From JBCCSZ01 sp039199225 (GTDB taxonomy: Bacteria > Bacteroidota > Bacteroidia > Chitinophagales > Saprospiraceae): 23,438 bases of DNA. Shown piece by piece: positions 22,119 to 23,438 of this stretch. The stretch is taken from positions 1-23,438 of the forward strand of contig JBCCSZ010000095.1 in assembly GCA_039199225.1 (NCBI GenBank), in the 5' to 3' direction. The notes below the pieces were generated by a model, which did not search any database, had not been told where the DNA came from, and saw only the letters and a program-made list of their open reading frames with translations. The position numbers and the translations under genes are program-made. Each line of letters begins with the position of its first letter. The stretch's first letter is position 1.

Positions 22119-23438
22119 ATGATCAAAAAAACTTTCTTCCTACTTTCTTGCCTACTGCTTCAGTCGGCACTTTTTGCACAAATCAATATTTTCAGTACCA
22201 ATCCTACGGCAGAGCAAGTTTTGCTGGGCAATTACGATCCGGCTGATTATGCGGTGTCTGAGGACATCGTTGATCCTGCTGTAATTACTGACAACATTCG
22301 CAATGGCATTTCTACCGATTCGTTGAAAAACTACCTCATCCGACTCAGTGACTTTAAGAACAGAAATACTGGCTCGGATACCATCTCAACGACAAGAGGC
22401 ATCGGTGCTGCTCGCCGTTGGGTGTATCAAAAATTCCAGGAAATCAGTCGGGAGAACAACAACCGCCTGTTGCCTTCCTACTTGGAGTTTACCCAATTGA
22501 TCTGCGATTTGAATACACATAGAAATGTATTTGCTGTTTTGCCAGGTCGGGATACCAGCGACTTGGGGTATATCATTATTGAAGGGCATATTGACAGTCG
22601 TTGCGAAGATGTTTGCGACATTGATTGTTTGGCTGAAGGTTCGGAGGACAATGCGTCAGGAACGGCGCTGGTCGTAGAGCTGGCCAGGGTCATGAGCCAA
22701 TACAGTTTTGATCGTACGATCGTATTCATGGCGACCATCGGAGAAGAGCAAGGATTGTTGGGCGCCACTGCTTTTGCCCGCTGGGCAGATCGGAATGAAA
22801 TGGCTATCAAAGCGGTACTGAACAACGATATTGTAGGTGGAATCATTTGTGGAGAAACTTCCTCGGCACCCTCTTGTCCTGGGCTGAATCATGTGGACAG
22901 CACCCAGGTCCGCCTTTTCTCGAGTGGCTCCAACCTCTCGCCCCACAAGGGGCTGGCGCGTTACATCAAGTTGCAGTACAGGGACCAGCTGTTTCCCATT
23001 GTCGATGTTCCTATGCTTTTGACCATCATGTCGGCCGAAGATCGGACCGGGCGGGGTGGGGATCACATTCCCTTTCGTTTGCGGGGCTATCCAGCTATGC
23101 GCTTCACATCTGCCAATGAACATGGCAATGCCAATGCTGCTTCGCCAGACTACCACGACCGGCAGCATTCCATCCGCGATATTCTGGGCGTCGACACGGA
23201 CGGCGACAACGTCATCGATAGCTTTTTTGTCAACCTCAACTACCTGGCCCGCAATGCTGCAATCAACGGAACGGCTGCCGCTATGATTTCCAACAGCCCT
23301 TTGACACCGACCTTTGAAGTTTCCGAAGAAGATGGCATCGTAGAAATTACGGTTGACGATCCGGAAGAATATGGGGCGTACTGCCTGGGTGTTCGGACCA
23401 ATCGCACGGATTTCGATACAATCATCCACTTTTCGGGA
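22119..23438 (+). CDS. Secreted M28-family metallopeptidase (3' partial)
   Basis: The frame is open from the ATG at 22119 to the window end (440 residues, no stop). A signal peptide is evident (MIKKTFFLLSCLLLQSALFAQ). The M28 aminopeptidase-type zinc site is recognisable: H157 in IEGHIDS, D177 in SEDNASG, the catalytic/ligand pair E209-E210 in IGEEQG, D237 in LNNDIVGG and H346 in SPDYHDRQH. Several cysteines (162, 166, 170) occur near the site in a CEDVCDIDC pattern that may form a disulfide. After about residue 385 a beta-rich segment begins (PTFEVSEEDG...), likely a fibronectin-like or other C-terminal domain; with the phylum this could precede a type IX sorting signal outside the window. 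Confidence 0.9.
   Translation, partial: MIKKTFFLLSCLLLQSALFAQINIFSTNPTAEQVLLGNYDPADYAVSEDIVDPAVITDNIRNGISTDSLKNYLIRLSDFKNRNTGSDTISTTRGIGAARRWVYQKFQEISRENNNRLLPSYLEFTQLICDLNTHRNVFAVLPGRDTSDLGYIIIEGHIDSRCEDVCDIDCLAEGSEDNASGTALVVELARVMSQYSFDRTIVFMATIGEEQGLLGATAFARWADRNEMAIKAVLNNDIVGGIICGETSSAPSCPGLNHVDSTQVRLFSSGSNLSPHKGLARYIKLQYRDQLFPIVDVPMLLTIMSAEDRTGRGGDHIPFRLRGYPAMRFTSANEHGNANAASPDYHDRQHSIRDILGVDTDGDNVIDSFFVNLNYLARNAAINGTAAAMISNSPLTPTFEVSEEDGIVEITVDDPEEYGAYCLGVRTNRTDFDTIIHFSG

Noticed and set aside
22656..23429. Open frame of 257 codons on the minus strand near the window end
   Set aside because: The plus-strand frame here encodes the M28 zinc-site motifs; the minus frame shows no domain.

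Overview
The window comes from a chromosome of a Bacteroidota bacterium, probably in or near the Saprospiria (Lewinella/Haliscomenobacter-like); the phylum is well supported, the class is inference. The evidence is a giant PKD-repeat protein with the gliding-associated C-terminal (type IX secretion, type B) sorting domain, SprB-type repeats joined to an OmpA domain, the Bacteroidetes form of a GlmU-like protein, a MobB-like/MobA fusion, and -7 elements of the TAnnTTTG type. No rRNA, tRNA, CRISPR array, insertion sequence, phage gene or integrase was seen. The region reads as ordinary housekeeping and cell-envelope chromosome.

Layout. Positions 1-4279 hold the 3' part of a secreted adhesin-like gene with about 14 PKD modules, followed by a perfect 13-bp terminator hairpin. 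Positions 4445-6786 form a split molybdenum cofactor cluster: moaC and a MobB-like/MobA fusion on the plus strand converge, 6 bp apart, on moaD-moaE on the minus strand. Next to moaD lies a direct duplication of about 120 bp (6789-6908 and 6957-7075), each copy carrying a hairpin plus T8. Positions 7059-9296 (minus) encode an outer-membrane-associated protein combining a propeller, SprB-like repeats and an OmpA domain. Positions 9577-10678 hold an AlkD-like alkylation repair protein and msrB, both protein or DNA damage repair functions.

Positions 10775-14414 are a tightly packed five-gene plus-strand operon: an HExxH membrane metallopeptidase with a TTG start, a DinB-like protein, an NRDE/TANGO2 protein, a membrane-anchored ATP-grasp ligase and a LysE-type exporter. 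This is the best candidate for an undescribed functional unit. Then follow an alpha/beta hydrolase (minus), rpmE2 with a clear terminator, a GlmU-like protein overlapping a spermidine-synthase-like methyltransferase, and a small TPR membrane protein.

The last part carries a UDP-sugar dehydrogenase (minus; surface polysaccharide precursors), mgsA (methylglyoxal synthase), a PBP4/DacB-type carboxypeptidase (minus) and the 5' part of a secreted M28 peptidase that runs off the window. Functions are assigned by reading motifs by eye; no database search was run.
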